64,000 nt of DNA from Actinomycetota bacterium (GCA_014238065.1 JABABU010000025.1:117648-181647), one strand, 5' to 3'. Shown: positions 42,875 to 55,017, counted from the stretch's first letter. The notes: a model not told the origin generated them from the sequence alone. A program made the numbers and translations.

Positions 42875-42885
<11 letters not shown>
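41821..42885 (+). CDS. recF: DNA replication and repair protein RecF (5' end uncertain)
   Basis: 354 residues from the first canonical start, ATG 41821. Walker A 'ISGGNGEGKTTVLEAISYLA', 'GSPGERRRFLDDALSSLSL', ABC signature region 'HASQGEQRTLALAMRLA' and Walker B 'PIVLLDDVFSELDETRAAAL' are intact. However the codons just upstream (41767-41820) translate in frame as IVLLRRLWLTDFRNHSAS, which is the conserved first strand of RecF (x-L-x-x-L-x-L-x-x-F-R-x), yet there is no ATG, GTG or TTG in frame between the stop at 41614 and 41821. Either a rare start (ATC 41767 or CTG 41773/41776) is used or there is an error. Loads RecR/RecA at gaps. Confidence 0.93.
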
Positions 42886-45300
<2,415 letters not shown>

Positions 45301-45315
45301 GATCGAGGAGGCGCT

Positions 45316-47904
45316 GTGAGCGACGAAACCCCAGACGACAACGCGTCCGACGACACCTCTCTGGAGGATGTCACCGGTGATGACGGCAGTGTGCGGCTCG
45401 CCGTGCAGAACATCGAGATCCAGCAGGAGATGGAGCAGTCGTTCCTCGAGTACGCGATGTCGGTCATCACCTCGCGCGCCCTTCCCGATGCCCGTGATGG
45501 GCTGAAGCCGGTTCACCGCAGGATTCTGTGGTCGATGTTCGACACCGGCCTTCGCCCGGATCGTCCGCACAAGAAGTCGGCGACGGTCGTTGGTGACGTC
45601 ATCGCGAACTACCACCCCCACGGGGATGGCGCGATCTACGACGCGCTGGTGAGGATGGGTCAGAAGTTCAGCCTTCGACACACGCTCATCGACCCGCACG
45701 GTAACTTCGGCTCGCCGAGCGACCCGCCGGCTGCTTATCGTTACACCGAGTGCAAAATGACGCCGCTTGCCATGCGGATGGTCGCCGACATCGACGAGGA
45801 AACTGTCGACTTCAGTGCCAACTTCGATGGGTCACGCGACGAGCCGCTCGTGATGCCTTCGCGGTTCCCGAACCTTCTGGTCAACGGCAGCCAGGGCATA
45901 GCGGTCGGTATGGCTACGAACATCCCGACGCACAATCTCAACGAAGTCATCGATGCCACCGTTCATCTCATCGACAACCCAGAGGCAACCGTCGAAGACC
46001 TGATGCGGTTCGTGACAGGGCCAGACTTCCCGACCGGCGGTCTCATCATGGGTCGCGCCGGTATCCACCAAGCTCTCACCACCGGCCGCGGTTCGGTCAG
46101 GATAAGGGCTAAGGCTGAGATCGTCGAAGGGACGCGCAGCGATCAGATCGTCGTAACCGAGATTCCGTATCAACAGTCGGTCGAGAACATCGAGCAGAAA
46201 ATCGCGGACGCCGTCGACAGGAAAATCATCGACGGTATCCGCGAGTTGCGGAACGAATCAGCCAAGGGCAAGACCCGGTTCGTGATCGAGTTGAAGCGGG
46301 ATGCGCCTGCGCTTGTCGTGCTCAACAACCTGTACAAGCACTCGCCTCTGCAGAGCAGCTTCTCGTACAACATGGTTGCCCTTGTCGACGGTGTACCGCT
46401 GACGCTGAACTTGAGGTCGGCTTTGGTTGCCTATGTCGGTCATCAGATTGACGTCATCACCAGACGTTCGGAGTATCGCCTTCGCCAGGCACGCGATCGT
46501 GCGCACATCCTCGAAGGCTTGCTGAAGGCGCTCGATCTCATCGACCAGATCATCGCCGCCATTCGCGCCAGCGAGGATCGCTCGGAAGCACTGACGGCAC
46601 TCATGTCAGACGCCTTCGACTTCAGCGAGCGGCAGGCAAACCACATCCTCGACATGCAACTTGTTCGTCTCACCAGGCTCGGACGCTCACGGCTCGAGGA
46701 AGAGCTGGCCGAAAAACTGGCGACCATCGCCGAGTTGGAATCTATTTTGGCCGACGATGCGAAGCTGCGGCAGGTCATCAAGGACGAGCTCGCCGACATC
46801 CGCGAAGTGCACGGTGAAGAACGTCGCACCGTCATCACATTCGATGCTGGCGACATGGAGATCGAAGATCTGATCGACGATGAGGATCTGGTTGTCACCC
46901 TTTCGAACCGCGGCTATATCAAGACGGTGTCTACCGATGCGTTCAGGACGCAGGGCCGTGGCGGCAGGGGAGTGCAAGGGGCGAAGCTGAAAGACGAGGA
47001 CGTGTTGACCCACGTGCTCACCACGACAGCGCACGCGTACCTGCTGTTCTTCTCGAACAAGGGCAAGGTCTATCGAATCAAGGCCCATCAGATTCCGTTG
47101 ATGGATCGCACGGCACGTGGCACCGCCGTTGTCAATTTGTTGCAGCTCGACAGGGACGAACACATCCAAGCGATCATCGACACGCGCGACTACGAGACGA
47201 ATCGTTATCTGCTGTTCGCTACACGTAACGGCGTGGTGAAGAAGACCAAGTTCACCGAGTACGACAAGTCGCGCAGCGACGGCCTGATAGCGGTGAACCT
47301 TCGTGAAGGCGACGAACTCGTCGATGTCGTGCAGACCACCGGAGAAGACGACATTTTCATGGTGTCGAGTGCTGGCCAGACCATTCGTTTCGACGAGAAC
47401 GAAGTGCGCGCAATGGGCAGAAGTGCTGCTGGCGTTCGTGGCATGAAGTTACGTGAAGGTGACAGGATCGTCTCTTGTGAGGTCGGTCGCGAAGGCGTGA
47501 TGCTGGCTGCGATCACCGACAACGGGTACGGGAAGCGAACCGAACTAGCGCAGTTCCCTCGTAAGGGCCGCGGAACAATGGGCGTCATCGGTATCAAGTT
47601 GATGGAGGGTCGAGGTGAAGAGGTCGTTGCGGCTCACATGGTCCGTGAAGATGACAACCTTGTGCTGTGTTCGTCTTCGGGAACGCTGATTCGAACCAAG
47701 GTGGCCGATATCTCGGTACAAGGCCGTTCGGCATCCGGTGTTCGGGTCATGAGCGTCGGTGATGACGAGACGGTCGCGGCTGTAGCTCCCTCGTCGGCCG
47801 AGGACGACGACGAACTCGTTGACGGTCCCGTTGCAGAAGATGAAGGCCCCATCGATGCGTCCGAGGGCGGTTCAACCGAGGACAACTCGGTAGCTGAGGA
47901 CTGA
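45316..47904 (+). CDS. gyrA: DNA gyrase subunit A
   Basis: 862 residues from GTG 45316 (GAGGAGG upstream). Catalytic Tyr143 in '[15 protein letters not shown]'; QRDR '[20 protein letters not shown]', where the E. coli Ser83 position (here 105) is Gly and Asp87 (109) is kept; '[20 protein letters not shown]'; the C-terminal beta-pinwheel carries the GyrA box variant Q-G-R-G-G-R-G. A long acidic tail (about 820-862) ends the protein, and there is a short acidic N-terminal lead. Cleaves and religates DNA in the gyrase heterotetramer. Confidence 0.98.
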   Translation: MSDETPDDNASDDTSLEDVTGDDGSVRLAVQNIEIQQEMEQSFLEYAMSVITSRALPDARDGLKPVHRRILWSMFDTGLRPDRPHKKSATVVGDVIANYHPHGDGAIYDALVRMGQKFSLRHTLIDPHGNFGSPSDPPAAYRYTECKMTPLAMRMVADIDEETVDFSANFDGSRDEPLVMPSRFPNLLVNGSQGIAVGMATNIPTHNLNEVIDATVHLIDNPEATVEDLMRFVTGPDFPTGGLIMGRAGIHQALTTGRGSVRIRAKAEIVEGTRSDQIVVTEIPYQQSVENIEQKIADAVDRKIIDGIRELRNESAKGKTRFVIELKRDAPALVVLNNLYKHSPLQSSFSYNMVALVDGVPLTLNLRSALVAYVGHQIDVITRRSEYRLRQARDRAHILEGLLKALDLIDQIIAAIRASEDRSEALTALMSDAFDFSERQANHILDMQLVRLTRLGRSRLEEELAEKLATIAELESILADDAKLRQVIKDELADIREVHGEERRTVITFDAGDMEIEDLIDDEDLVVTLSNRGYIKTVSTDAFRTQGRGGRGVQGAKLKDEDVLTHVLTTTAHAYLLFFSNKGKVYRIKAHQIPLMDRTARGTAVVNLLQLDRDEHIQAIIDTRDYETNRYLLFATRNGVVKKTKFTEYDKSRSDGLIAVNLREGDELVDVVQTTGEDDIFMVSSAGQTIRFDENEVRAMGRSAAGVRGMKLREGDRIVSCEVGREGVMLAAITDNGYGKRTELAQFPRKGRGTMGVIGIKLMEGRGEEVVAAHMVREDDNLVLCSSSGTLIRTKVADISVQGRSASGVRVMSVGDDETVAAVAPSSAEDDDELVDGPVAEDEGPIDASEGGSTEDNSVAED

Positions 47905-47957
47905 CGCAGGAATTCCGCTCGAAGCGGCGGGCGAACATACCCACTTCCCTTTCATCG

Positions 47958-47976
47958 CTGATCTCGACGAGATCAG
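47958..47976 (+). promoter_or_regulatory. 8-bp hairpin in the gyrA - peptidase spacer
   Basis: CTGATCTC-GAC-GAGATCAG is a perfect 8-bp stem located between gyrA and the ribosome-binding site of the next gene. No T-run follows; it could attenuate readthrough or mark the end of the gyrBA message. Confidence 0.5.
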
Positions 47977-47996
47977 ATCGCTTCTGGAGGGTGAAG

Positions 47997-48614
47997 ATGA
48001 GATCCAACGAAGGAACCGCGATGGCAGTCGTCGTGGTAATCGGCGCGTTGTGCGCCCTCTCCATCGCCGGCTTGGGAGTTGTGGCTGGCGATGTCCTCGA
48101 TGCCGCGCGTGCCCAGACCGCTGCCGATGGGTTCGCCCTCGCCGACGTCACTGCCGGTGAAGCGGCGGCGAACGGACTGGCAGCGGCTGCTGGTGCCGAG
48201 GTCCTCGATGTCGATCGATCAGGCCTGCGAACTCAGGTTGTGGTTCGGGTCGGTGATGCTCTGGCGACAGCTGCAGCCGAGCGGCCTGTGGCGGGCGGAG
48301 ATGGCGGCCGGGCCGGGCTGGCCCCCGCGATGGTCGCGGCGCTGGCGAGGGCAGAAGAGTTACTCGGCGCACCGGTGCCGATCGTGTCCGGATTCCGATC
48401 GCGCGCACGTCAACAGCGACTGTGGGACGCCCGGCACGATAATCCGTATCCCGTCGCGCCACCCGGCTCGAGCCGCCATGAGCTCGGGTTGGCCATCGAT
48501 GTGCCACTGAATGTGGTCAAAGCGCTGAGTAGGGTGGCATTGTCGGCTGGCCTCTGCCACCCACTCCCAGAAAGTGATCCCGTACACTTTGTCGTGTGTC
48601 CAGCTCGCCCGTGA
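47997..48614 (+). CDS. TadE-like N-terminus fused to M15B carboxypeptidase (VanY/DacB-like)
   Basis: 205 residues from ATG 47997 (GGAGG six bases upstream). Residues 1-45 resemble the TadE/TadG-like secretion proteins: one hydrophobic helix 'MAVVVVIGALCALSIAGLGV' followed by 'ARAQTAADGFALADV'. Residues about 105-205 are an M15 metallopeptidase: 'VPIVSGFRSRARQQRLWDAR', 'GSSRHELGLAIDVP' (H and D ligands) and 'ESDPVHFVV' (third His). These enzymes trim the terminal D-Ala from peptidoglycan stem peptides. The fusion of a pilin-like anchor to an M15 domain is unusual. Its C-terminus overlaps the DUF3566 start. Confidence 0.8.
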   Translation: MRSNEGTAMAVVVVIGALCALSIAGLGVVAGDVLDAARAQTAADGFALADVTAGEAAANGLAAAAGAEVLDVDRSGLRTQVVVRVGDALATAAAERPVAGGDGGRAGLAPAMVAALARAEELLGAPVPIVSGFRSRARQQRLWDARHDNPYPVAPPGSSRHELGLAIDVPLNVVKALSRVALSAGLCHPLPESDPVHFVVCPARP

Positions 48615-49417
48615 ACAAAGACGCCGAGAGCACTGATCTGGACGCGGCAGCGGCCGACTCGACCAGGGTGACCACCAGCGTGGAAGACCACACCGAAGAC
48701 ACTTCTGCAGCCGACGACGCCACGTTCGCGACAGCGATGGGCCTGACGCCACCTGGATTCGAGACGCAGAGACGCCGTCTCGGGGGCCTGCTTCGCCAGA
48801 AGATGCCTGATCCGACGGGGCGACCCCTCGTCACTGCGGCAAGCGCAGCGGCCGCGGTCGCTGGAACACCTGCCGAGGCAAAAACGCCGACAACAACTCG
48901 CGCGCCGAGTGCCCAACCACCGACAGCATCTCAGCCCATCGTGACTCCGGCAGCATCCCCTGTCGGGTCTGGGCCCGTTCCACAGGTCGGGGTCACGCCC
49001 GTAGCGATACTGCCGGAGAGAGTCAACTGGATCCAGAAGCGCAGGATGCGAGCGCGCCGTGTCCGACGAACGATCCGCCATGTCGATCCGTGGTCGGTGT
49101 TCAAAATCTCGATACTGCTCTACGCGTGCCTCTACGTCGCGGCAATGGCTGCAGGTGTGTTGCTCTGGAATGCCGCCGTTGGTTCCGGAATCATCGAGCG
49201 GTTCGAGTCGTTCATGCAGGACCTCGGATTTGAGACCTGGGTACTCGTCGGTGACGATATCTTCCGTGGTGCGTCGATCATCGGCCTTGTGCTCGTCGCT
49301 GCCGGCAGCGCTTTGAACGTCGTGATGGCGATCTTGTTCAACCTGATCAGCGATCTCACCGGTGGCGTACGCGTTACCGTCATCGAGGAAGACTTGGGTC
49401 GCCGCTCCCGTCAGTAG
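48596..49417 (+). CDS. DUF3566 membrane protein (Rv0007-like)
   Basis: 273 residues from GTG 48596, overlapping the previous gene by 19 bases. The first 145 residues are polar, Ala/Thr/Pro-rich and probably disordered; then 'RARRVRRTIRHVDPWSVFK', a TM helix 'ISILLYACLYVAAMAAGVLL', a loop and a second TM region 'IIGLVLVAAGSALNVVMAIL' with 'LFNLISDLTGGVRVTVIEED' at the C-terminus, the DUF3566 signature. In Mycobacterium this gene follows gyrA and precedes tRNA-Ile, as here. Function unknown; interaction with the division or envelope machinery is possible. Confidence 0.9.
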   Translation: MSSSPVNKDAESTDLDAAAADSTRVTTSVEDHTEDTSAADDATFATAMGLTPPGFETQRRRLGGLLRQKMPDPTGRPLVTAASAAAAVAGTPAEAKTPTTTRAPSAQPPTASQPIVTPAASPVGSGPVPQVGVTPVAILPERVNWIQKRRMRARRVRRTIRHVDPWSVFKISILLYACLYVAAMAAGVLLWNAAVGSGIIERFESFMQDLGFETWVLVGDDIFRGASIIGLVLVAAGSALNVVMAILFNLISDLTGGVRVTVIEEDLGRRSRQ

Positions 49418-49580
49418 TTGCAACGGAAGCTGACGCTGCGTGATCTCAACAAGGGTGTAGTGAACTCGACGCGATGGTGTCGGGGCACGACGGGCTGTTC
49501 GGCGGAGGGGCGCACGAAGTGCATGCTGCCAGTTGACAGTTGGCCCTCGTGGGGACTGGCTGTACGCTCACACCTTCCCC

Positions 49581-49654
<74 letters not shown>

Positions 49655-49689
49655 CTGCTCAACCGGGTCCCCCGTCTGGAGTCAACCAC

Positions 49690-49830
49690 ATGCTCAGGCT
49701 GGTTCGAAGAGCCATACTCGCTCTCGGTGTCGGTAGCGTCGTCGCTGCTGTTCTGCGAGTCAGAGGATCCGGGGGAGTTGCGCCGCGACAGGGTGGATGG
49801 CGCGAGCTGAGCGGTCCAGATCTTGGCTGA
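49690..49830 (+). CDS. 46-residue single-pass membrane protein
   Basis: Small gene after tRNA-Ile: ATG 49690, TGA 49828-49830. A basic N-terminus (M-L-R-L-V-R-R) leads into one TM helix (I-L-A-L-G-V-G-S-V-V-A-A-V-L), then 'RVRGSGGVAPRQGGWREL', a polar tail. Small proteins with a single helix and a late G-G-W-R-E-L-like stretch recur in actinobacteria but have no assigned function that I can name. No strong ribosome-binding site is visible; the stop overlaps the TTG start of the next gene, favouring translational coupling. Confidence 0.55.
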   Translation: MLRLVRRAILALGVGSVVAAVLRVRGSGGVAPRQGGWRELSGPDLG

Positions 49831-50854
49831 GCAAGCCGAACCGGTCACGTCCGACAACGATACGCGGCACCTCGACCGGGTTGGCGTTGTTGGGCTCGGC
49901 AATGTGGGGGCTCGCGTCGTACGCCAATTGTTGGCGAATGCCGACGTCGAAGCGGTTCAGGTGTGGGACGACAAGCCAGGACGGGCGGCCGAGGTCGTCG
50001 CAACCATGGAGGAATGCACTGAGGAGGTGCGGTCTCCTGACGCGTTCGATGTAGCAGTGCTCGTCATCTGCACTGAATCCGGATCTCACGTCGGCTATGC
50101 GAAGCGAGCTCTCGAGTCGGGGGTGCATGTGGTGTCGACGGGGGACAGTATTCCCGACGTTCGTGGTCTTCTCGATCTCGGCGCCGAAGCCGAGGTCCGT
50201 GGTTTGTCGGTCGTCGTCGGTGCCGGCATGGCTCCCGGGTTGAGCTGCGTTCTCGCACGACACGCGGCTCGTCACTTCGATGACGTCGAAGAGATTCATG
50301 TCTTCAAAGCCGGTACTGGTGGACCCGATTGTGCCAGGACGCACCACGCCGCGCTCGGCGGTGACGCCATCGACTGGCGAGACGGCTCTTATGTCGATCG
50401 TCGTGGGCGGTCTGGTCGTGAGCTCGTGTGGTTTCCTGATCCGCTTGGATCTCGCGATTGCTACCGGGGTGCACTGGCTGACGCCCTTTTGTTGGTGCCT
50501 GCCTTTCCAGGCGTCGAGCGCGTCACCAGCCGAATTTCGGCAACGCGACGCGATCGCCTGACTGCTCTGCTTCCGATGATGCGTAAGCCCCATGCCGACG
50601 GAGGACCTGGCGCGATCCGAGTCGAGATCCGTGGACGGCAAGGCAATGGGCGTGATGTGGCGGTGCTTGGAGCTGTCGACCATCCTTCTGTGGCGGCCGC
50701 AACGGTTGCTGCAATTGCGGCTGAACGGGTCCTCGACGGACGGTGGCAGGAACGTGGCTCGAGGGGTCTTGCCAGTATCGAAGACTCCGTCTCGTGGCTC
50801 GGAGAGCTTTCTCGGCGCGGTGTCAAGGCCGCGACTTTCGAAGGCGTGGGCTGA
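49823..50854 (+). CDS. Saccharopine-dehydrogenase-like NAD(P)-binding protein
   Basis: 343 residues from TTG 49823 (overlapping the small membrane gene). The N-terminal Rossmann fold has 'RVGVVGLGNVGARVVRQLLA' (G-x-G-x-x-G) and the following 'VQVWDDKPGRAAEV'. The middle contains 'VVVGAGMAPGLSCVLARHAA' and 'IHVFKAGTGGPDCARTHH', typical of saccharopine-reductase-related proteins. The reaction is not identifiable: no lysine-degradation or sulphur genes adjoin. The C-terminal 80 residues look like the substrate/dimerisation domain. Confidence 0.75.
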   Translation: MAEQAEPVTSDNDTRHLDRVGVVGLGNVGARVVRQLLANADVEAVQVWDDKPGRAAEVVATMEECTEEVRSPDAFDVAVLVICTESGSHVGYAKRALESGVHVVSTGDSIPDVRGLLDLGAEAEVRGLSVVVGAGMAPGLSCVLARHAARHFDDVEEIHVFKAGTGGPDCARTHHAALGGDAIDWRDGSYVDRRGRSGRELVWFPDPLGSRDCYRGALADALLLVPAFPGVERVTSRISATRRDRLTALLPMMRKPHADGGPGAIRVEIRGRQGNGRDVAVLGAVDHPSVAAATVAAIAAERVLDGRWQERGSRGLASIEDSVSWLGELSRRGVKAATFEGVG

Positions 50855-50992
50855 GCGGGTACGCGAAACCCCAGGTCAATTGGCTCAAAATTCGTATTGA
50901 AACAAACTGATTACGCGAACAGTCGCGCCGGTCGATACCTCCCTTGTGGGTTCTTGCTAGAGCCTGCGTTCATCGGAACAGAGGTTTCTTCA

Positions 50993-51895
50993 ATGAGCAT
51001 GGGCATAGGCACGGGTATGGACGTGGAAATCGCGGCCCGTATCGAGGCGAATCTGCCGCTCGTGAATCACGTTGTGTTTCAGGTTGCAGTTCACTTCCCT
51101 CGGCACGTGGAACGCGAAGAGTTGGCTCGGGCCGGCGCGCTGGGGTTAGTCGAAGCCTCGCAGCGTTATGACGAGTCTCGTGGGGTGCCATTCGAGCGCT
51201 TCGCGGCACAGCGGATCAGAGGCGCGATCCTCGATTCTGTGCGTGCAGCTGACTGGGCGCCACGATCCGTTCGAAATCTTGCACGGACACTTGAGCAGAC
51301 GGAGCAGCGAATGGCGAACCGTTTGGGTCGTCTGCCAACGCTCGACGAACTCGCAAGTGAACTCGGCATGGATCGCAGCCGTCTGCATCAAGTTCAGGAC
51401 AGGGTCCACCGTTCCGTTGTCCTTGCCCTCGATCACTATGTCGCACCTGATGACGACGAGGAGTTGACGTTGGTCGACGTCCTAGTGGATCCGACGATGT
51501 TGGAACCCGAGGAGGATGTCGAGCTTCGGGAGATGCGGGGGTATCTACGTGATGCCGTTCGCCTGCTTCCCGAGCGTCACCGGGCCGTGATCATCGGGTA
51601 TTTCCTGGAAGGTGCAACGTCACTGGATCTGGCTCGATACCTCGGTGTCACCGAGTCGCGGATCAGTCAGCTTCGCTCAGAGGCTCTTGTGATGCTGCGT
51701 GAAGGCATTGATGCACAGTTTGAAGGTGAGATCGCATCACCAGACGACGTGAAGGGCCGAGTCGCACGCCGTAAGGCGCGCTATGCGAGCGAGATCGCAA
51801 CCGCAAGCGACTACCGAGACCGGTTCGTAGCCCTCAAGGGGGATGAACCGATGAGGATCGATCTCACCGAGGAATACGACAGAGAAGTCACCTGA
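50993..51895 (+). CDS. Sigma-70 factor of the FliA/WhiG type (first copy)
   Basis: 300 residues from ATG 50993 (AGAGG upstream); longer starts give no similarity. Region 2 begins 'ANLPLVNHVVFQVAVHFPRH' and continues 'LGLVEASQRYDESRGVPFERFAAQRIRG' blocks; region 3 'LEQTEQRMANRLGRLPTLDE'; region 4 'LPERHRAVIIGYFLEGATSL' with HTH 'LDLARYLGVTESRISQLRSE'. Closest to FliA/WhiG sigma factors (flagella or sporulation regulators). A second homologue lies at 56483 on the opposite strand. No flagellar gene is in the window. Confidence 0.9.
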   Translation: MSMGIGTGMDVEIAARIEANLPLVNHVVFQVAVHFPRHVEREELARAGALGLVEASQRYDESRGVPFERFAAQRIRGAILDSVRAADWAPRSVRNLARTLEQTEQRMANRLGRLPTLDELASELGMDRSRLHQVQDRVHRSVVLALDHYVAPDDDEELTLVDVLVDPTMLEPEEDVELREMRGYLRDAVRLLPERHRAVIIGYFLEGATSLDLARYLGVTESRISQLRSEALVMLREGIDAQFEGEIASPDDVKGRVARRKARYASEIATASDYRDRFVALKGDEPMRIDLTEEYDREVT

Positions 51896-51937
51896 CGCCT
51901 CTGGGCATCGAGAGCGTCGTCCCGGTCAAGAGCACTT

Positions 51938-52669
51938 TCAGATGTTGAATGCGGCTTGCCACTCGGTGAGCTGCGATTCGTCGCCGAAGACGTCGAGTGT
52001 TTCGCTGCCGGTGCGGTTCCAGAGGAACAGTACGAGCGCCTCGGCTGTTCCACGAGCGGCTGTGGTGCTCTTCGTGTGATCTTCGGTGACGGTGAATCCG
52101 TCTGGTGAGCGGTAGAGAGTCCACTCGCCTTCGATGTCGGTGCAGTGAAGGTGGAGCGATCGGCTGCCGGCGTCAGCGTAGAAACCCTCGCCGGCCCGCA
52201 CTTTGTAGACCTCGAAGATCTCGCTGATGCCGTCGGCGGCGAGTTCGGGATCGAGTGGGGTCGTTGCTGCGGTGTGAGTACTTTCGAGGTCCCAGCGGTG
52301 CACAGCGGTTTCGCCCGGCATTCTGCGGAGCCAGAACCCAGCGGTCTGCATTCCAATGAACGTGAAGGCGGGCCGATCGACCGGTGCTGCCCTGAGGGCG
52401 GCTGCCAGACGGTCCGAGCCTTCCAGGAACCAGGCCCCGAGCTCGTCGTCGGCGGGTGCTTCAGTGGGGAATGGTGCTTTCTCGCCCGCAGCTTCGACGA
52501 GCCCCTTCGCCCAACGGTGAATGGTGCCCGTATGGCGAACGAGATCGGCCACTGTCCAGTCGGGACAGGCAGGAACCTGCGCGTCCAATGGCACGTGGTC
52601 GAGTCCTGCGACGGTCAGTTCGGTTTCGTGAGTTAACAGCTCGACGTACCTTTCCGGTGGCAATCTCAT
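51938..52669 (-). CDS. Maleylpyruvate isomerase/DinB-like mycothiol-dependent family protein
   Basis: 243 residues from ATG 52669, overlapping the ATPase stop as ATGA. N-terminal DinB four-helix bundle: 'RYVELLTHETELTVAGLDHV' and 'WTVADLVRHTGTIHRWAKGL', with a further 'PGETAVHRWDLE' providing the metal-binding His/Glu set. The C-terminal part is the small alpha/beta domain ('VLFLWNRTGSETLDVFGDES'). Proteins with this architecture use mycothiol in actinobacteria (for example in isomerisation or detoxification); the specific substrate is unknown. Confidence 0.85.
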   Translation of the reverse strand: MRLPPERYVELLTHETELTVAGLDHVPLDAQVPACPDWTVADLVRHTGTIHRWAKGLVEAAGEKAPFPTEAPADDELGAWFLEGSDRLAAALRAAPVDRPAFTFIGMQTAGFWLRRMPGETAVHRWDLESTHTAATTPLDPELAADGISEIFEVYKVRAGEGFYADAGSRSLHLHCTDIEGEWTLYRSPDGFTVTEDHTKSTTAARGTAEALVLFLWNRTGSETLDVFGDESQLTEWQAAFNI

Positions 52670-55017
52670 GTTCCATCCCTTGTTGCTGCCGAGTGGTCGA
52701 GCCATTTTGCCAGACCGATCAGAGCCGCAGAACCGATCGCAACTGCGGTAATGAGAGTCCACCAGTGGGTGGCTCGAGGCGAGTCGAGCACGAAGTAGTC
52801 GCGGCAGAACGGGACGACCATGATCACGGCGTACGCGGCTGCCATGGCCACGATGAGCACGACCCTGGCGCGGTTCATCGGCCTGGCGACCACGCCAAGT
52901 ATCGCCAGCCCGAGGCCGAGCAATGTGAGCGTGGCAGCGGTGCGTTCTTCGACTTGAGAGCTCAGCTCGTCGCGTCGCACGATCTCGTAGACGATGAAGG
53001 TCACTACGGCCGCGATTGCGCCGCCGGGGACGGCGAGCCGAAGAACCCTGGCAACGAATCCCGGCACTGCTCGCTTCACGTTGGGCGAGAGGGCGAGAAA
53101 GAAGCCCGGCAGACCGATCGAGAAGCTGCCGATCAGAGTGAGGTGCCGGGGCAGGAAAGGAAACGGCACACCGGCGATGCCGGTCGCTGTGGCCAGCAGC
53201 ACTGCGTACGTTGCCTTGGCCACGAACAGGTTGGCAACCCGTTCGATGTTGTTCATGACGCGGCGACCTTCGGCGAGCACGATGGGCAGGGTCGAAAAGC
53301 GGTTGTCGAGCAGCGTGATCTGGGCAACCGACCGAGTTGCGGCGCTTCCCGATCCCATGGCGATGCCCATGTCGGCGTCTTTGAGAGCAAGGACGTCGTT
53401 TACACCGTCGCCGGTCATCGCAACGACGTGGTCGTTGCTTTGCAGCGCCTTCACCATTGCCCGCTTCTGGTGTGGCGTCACCCGCCCGTAGACGACGTGA
53501 CGTTCGAGGATGTCGGCCAACTCGGCCTCATCGGATGGCAAATTGCGTGCATCCAGTCCGGAAACTACGTCTGGGACGCCGGCTCTCCTTGCTACTGCTG
53601 CGACCGTGCCTGGATGGTCACCGGAGATGACCCGAAGGGAGATGCCCTGATCGGCGAGGTAGCGCAGAATCTCCGGGGCGTCCTCGCGGACGGTGTCTTC
53701 GAGGAGCACGAGCCCCAGTGCTTCGATGCCATCAGGAAGCTGCTTGTCGACCGGAGCAGTTGGCGCCCGGGCGGCGAGTACGACTCGTCGTCCCTGTTCG
53801 GCGTGCTCGGCGACTCGCTGGCGGACGAACTCGTCGTTGGGTGCGAGGATCTCAGGTGCGCCGAGGAACCACGTGCCATGACCCTGGAACGATGTCGACG
53901 ACCACTTCCGCACCGAACTGAACGGCAGCGAATCGGTCACCACCCATCCTGGAGCCGCCGGGTATCTCGTGGCGATGGCGGCCAGTGTCGGGTTCGGGTT
54001 CGGGTCGGAAACCGCCATCGCAGCCAGGGCATCTTCGACGATGGCGCCATTGATCGGTTCGACCGACTCGAAGCTGATCTCGCCGGTCGTGATCGTGCCT
54101 GTCTTGTCGAGGCAGAGAACATCGACGCGTGCGAGTAGTTCCACCGAAGCGAGCTCCTTGGCCAGCGCCTGCCGTCGGGCCAACGCCAGAATGCCGACGA
54201 TGAAGGTGATACTGGTCAGCAGAACAAGTCCGTCGGGCACCATTGCGACGGCTGCTGCGACAGTGCCTTGGAGCGCTTCCTGCCAGCGGTCTTCAGCATC
54301 GAGGAGTTGCCAGAACAGCAGAATCGATACTGGCGGAATGATGAACGTGAGCCAGCGAAGGATGAGGTTCACGCCGTTGCGGAGTTCGCTGTTGACGAGA
54401 ACGAACCGTCGAGCCTCCTCGGTGAGACTGGCGGCGTAGCTGTCCCCTCCGATCTTCGTAGCAGTGAACGATCCGGATCCAGATGAGACAAAGCTGCCGG
54501 AGAGGACTTCGTCCCCTGGTTCCTTCGTGACGGCGTCGGATTCGCCGGTCAGTAGTGATTCATCGATGTCGAGGCCAATGGATTCGATGACAGTTCCGTC
54601 GACGACGATCTGGTCGCCTGGCCCGACCAGCATCAGGTCGTTGGCGACCACGTCGCTGACATCGAGTTGGGTGTCCTCGCCGTCGCGTCGAACGGTGGTT
54701 CGGGATGCGTTCAGCACTTCGAGCTCGTCGAGCGTGCGCTTGGCCCTGATCTCCTGGATGATGCCGATGACGCTGTTCGAGATGATGACGCCGGCAAAGA
54801 GTGCATCGGCAGGGTGGCCGGAGACGAGAATCAGAACGAGGAGTGTCGTCATGATCATGTTCACGGGCGTGACGACGTTGGCTCTGATGATCTGTCTGAC
54901 ACTTCTGCGAGGCGACACCGGCACGGTGTTCACGCGCCCGTCGGCGACCCGCTCTGCAACTTGGGTCGCCGTCAGTCCTTCGGCTGAATCGACGGCCGTC
55001 GTGTCACTGTCTGTCAC
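52666..55017 (-). CDS. P-type cation ATPase, CtpE-like
   Basis: 783 residues from GTG 55017; longer starts would overlap the lgt 5' region. Landmarks: 'SLLTGESDAVTKEPGDEV' (T-G-E-S), M4 'AAVAMVPDGLVLLTSITFIV', phosphorylation site 'VDVLCLDKTGTITTGEISFE', 'VAMTGDGVNDVLALKDADMG' and six or more TM helices, four after the P domain. The M4 'P-D-G-L-V-L-L' resembles mycobacterial CtpE, a Ca2+ importer. The 783-residue chain has no metal-binding N-terminal HMA domain, so it is not a copper or zinc pump. Cation assignment is by homology only. Confidence 0.88.
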   Translation of the reverse strand: MTDSDTTAVDSAEGLTATQVAERVADGRVNTVPVSPRRSVRQIIRANVVTPVNMIMTTLLVLILVSGHPADALFAGVIISNSVIGIIQEIRAKRTLDELEVLNASRTTVRRDGEDTQLDVSDVVANDLMLVGPGDQIVVDGTVIESIGLDIDESLLTGESDAVTKEPGDEVLSGSFVSSGSGSFTATKIGGDSYAASLTEEARRFVLVNSELRNGVNLILRWLTFIIPPVSILLFWQLLDAEDRWQEALQGTVAAAVAMVPDGLVLLTSITFIVGILALARRQALAKELASVELLARVDVLCLDKTGTITTGEISFESVEPINGAIVEDALAAMAVSDPNPNPTLAAIATRYPAAPGWVVTDSLPFSSVRKWSSTSFQGHGTWFLGAPEILAPNDEFVRQRVAEHAEQGRRVVLAARAPTAPVDKQLPDGIEALGLVLLEDTVREDAPEILRYLADQGISLRVISGDHPGTVAAVARRAGVPDVVSGLDARNLPSDEAELADILERHVVYGRVTPHQKRAMVKALQSNDHVVAMTGDGVNDVLALKDADMGIAMGSGSAATRSVAQITLLDNRFSTLPIVLAEGRRVMNNIERVANLFVAKATYAVLLATATGIAGVPFPFLPRHLTLIGSFSIGLPGFFLALSPNVKRAVPGFVARVLRLAVPGGAIAAVVTFIVYEIVRRDELSSQVEERTAATLTLLGLGLAILGVVARPMNRARVVLIVAMAAAYAVIMVVPFCRDYFVLDSPRATHWWTLITAVAIGSAALIGLAKWLDHSAATRDGT

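Noticed and set aside
52456..54138. A plus-strand frame (about 560 codons) opposite the P-type ATPase
   Set aside because: Antisense to an intact ATPase with DKTGT and TGDGVND motifs; composition (Arg/Asp/His/Cys) is that of a shadow frame.
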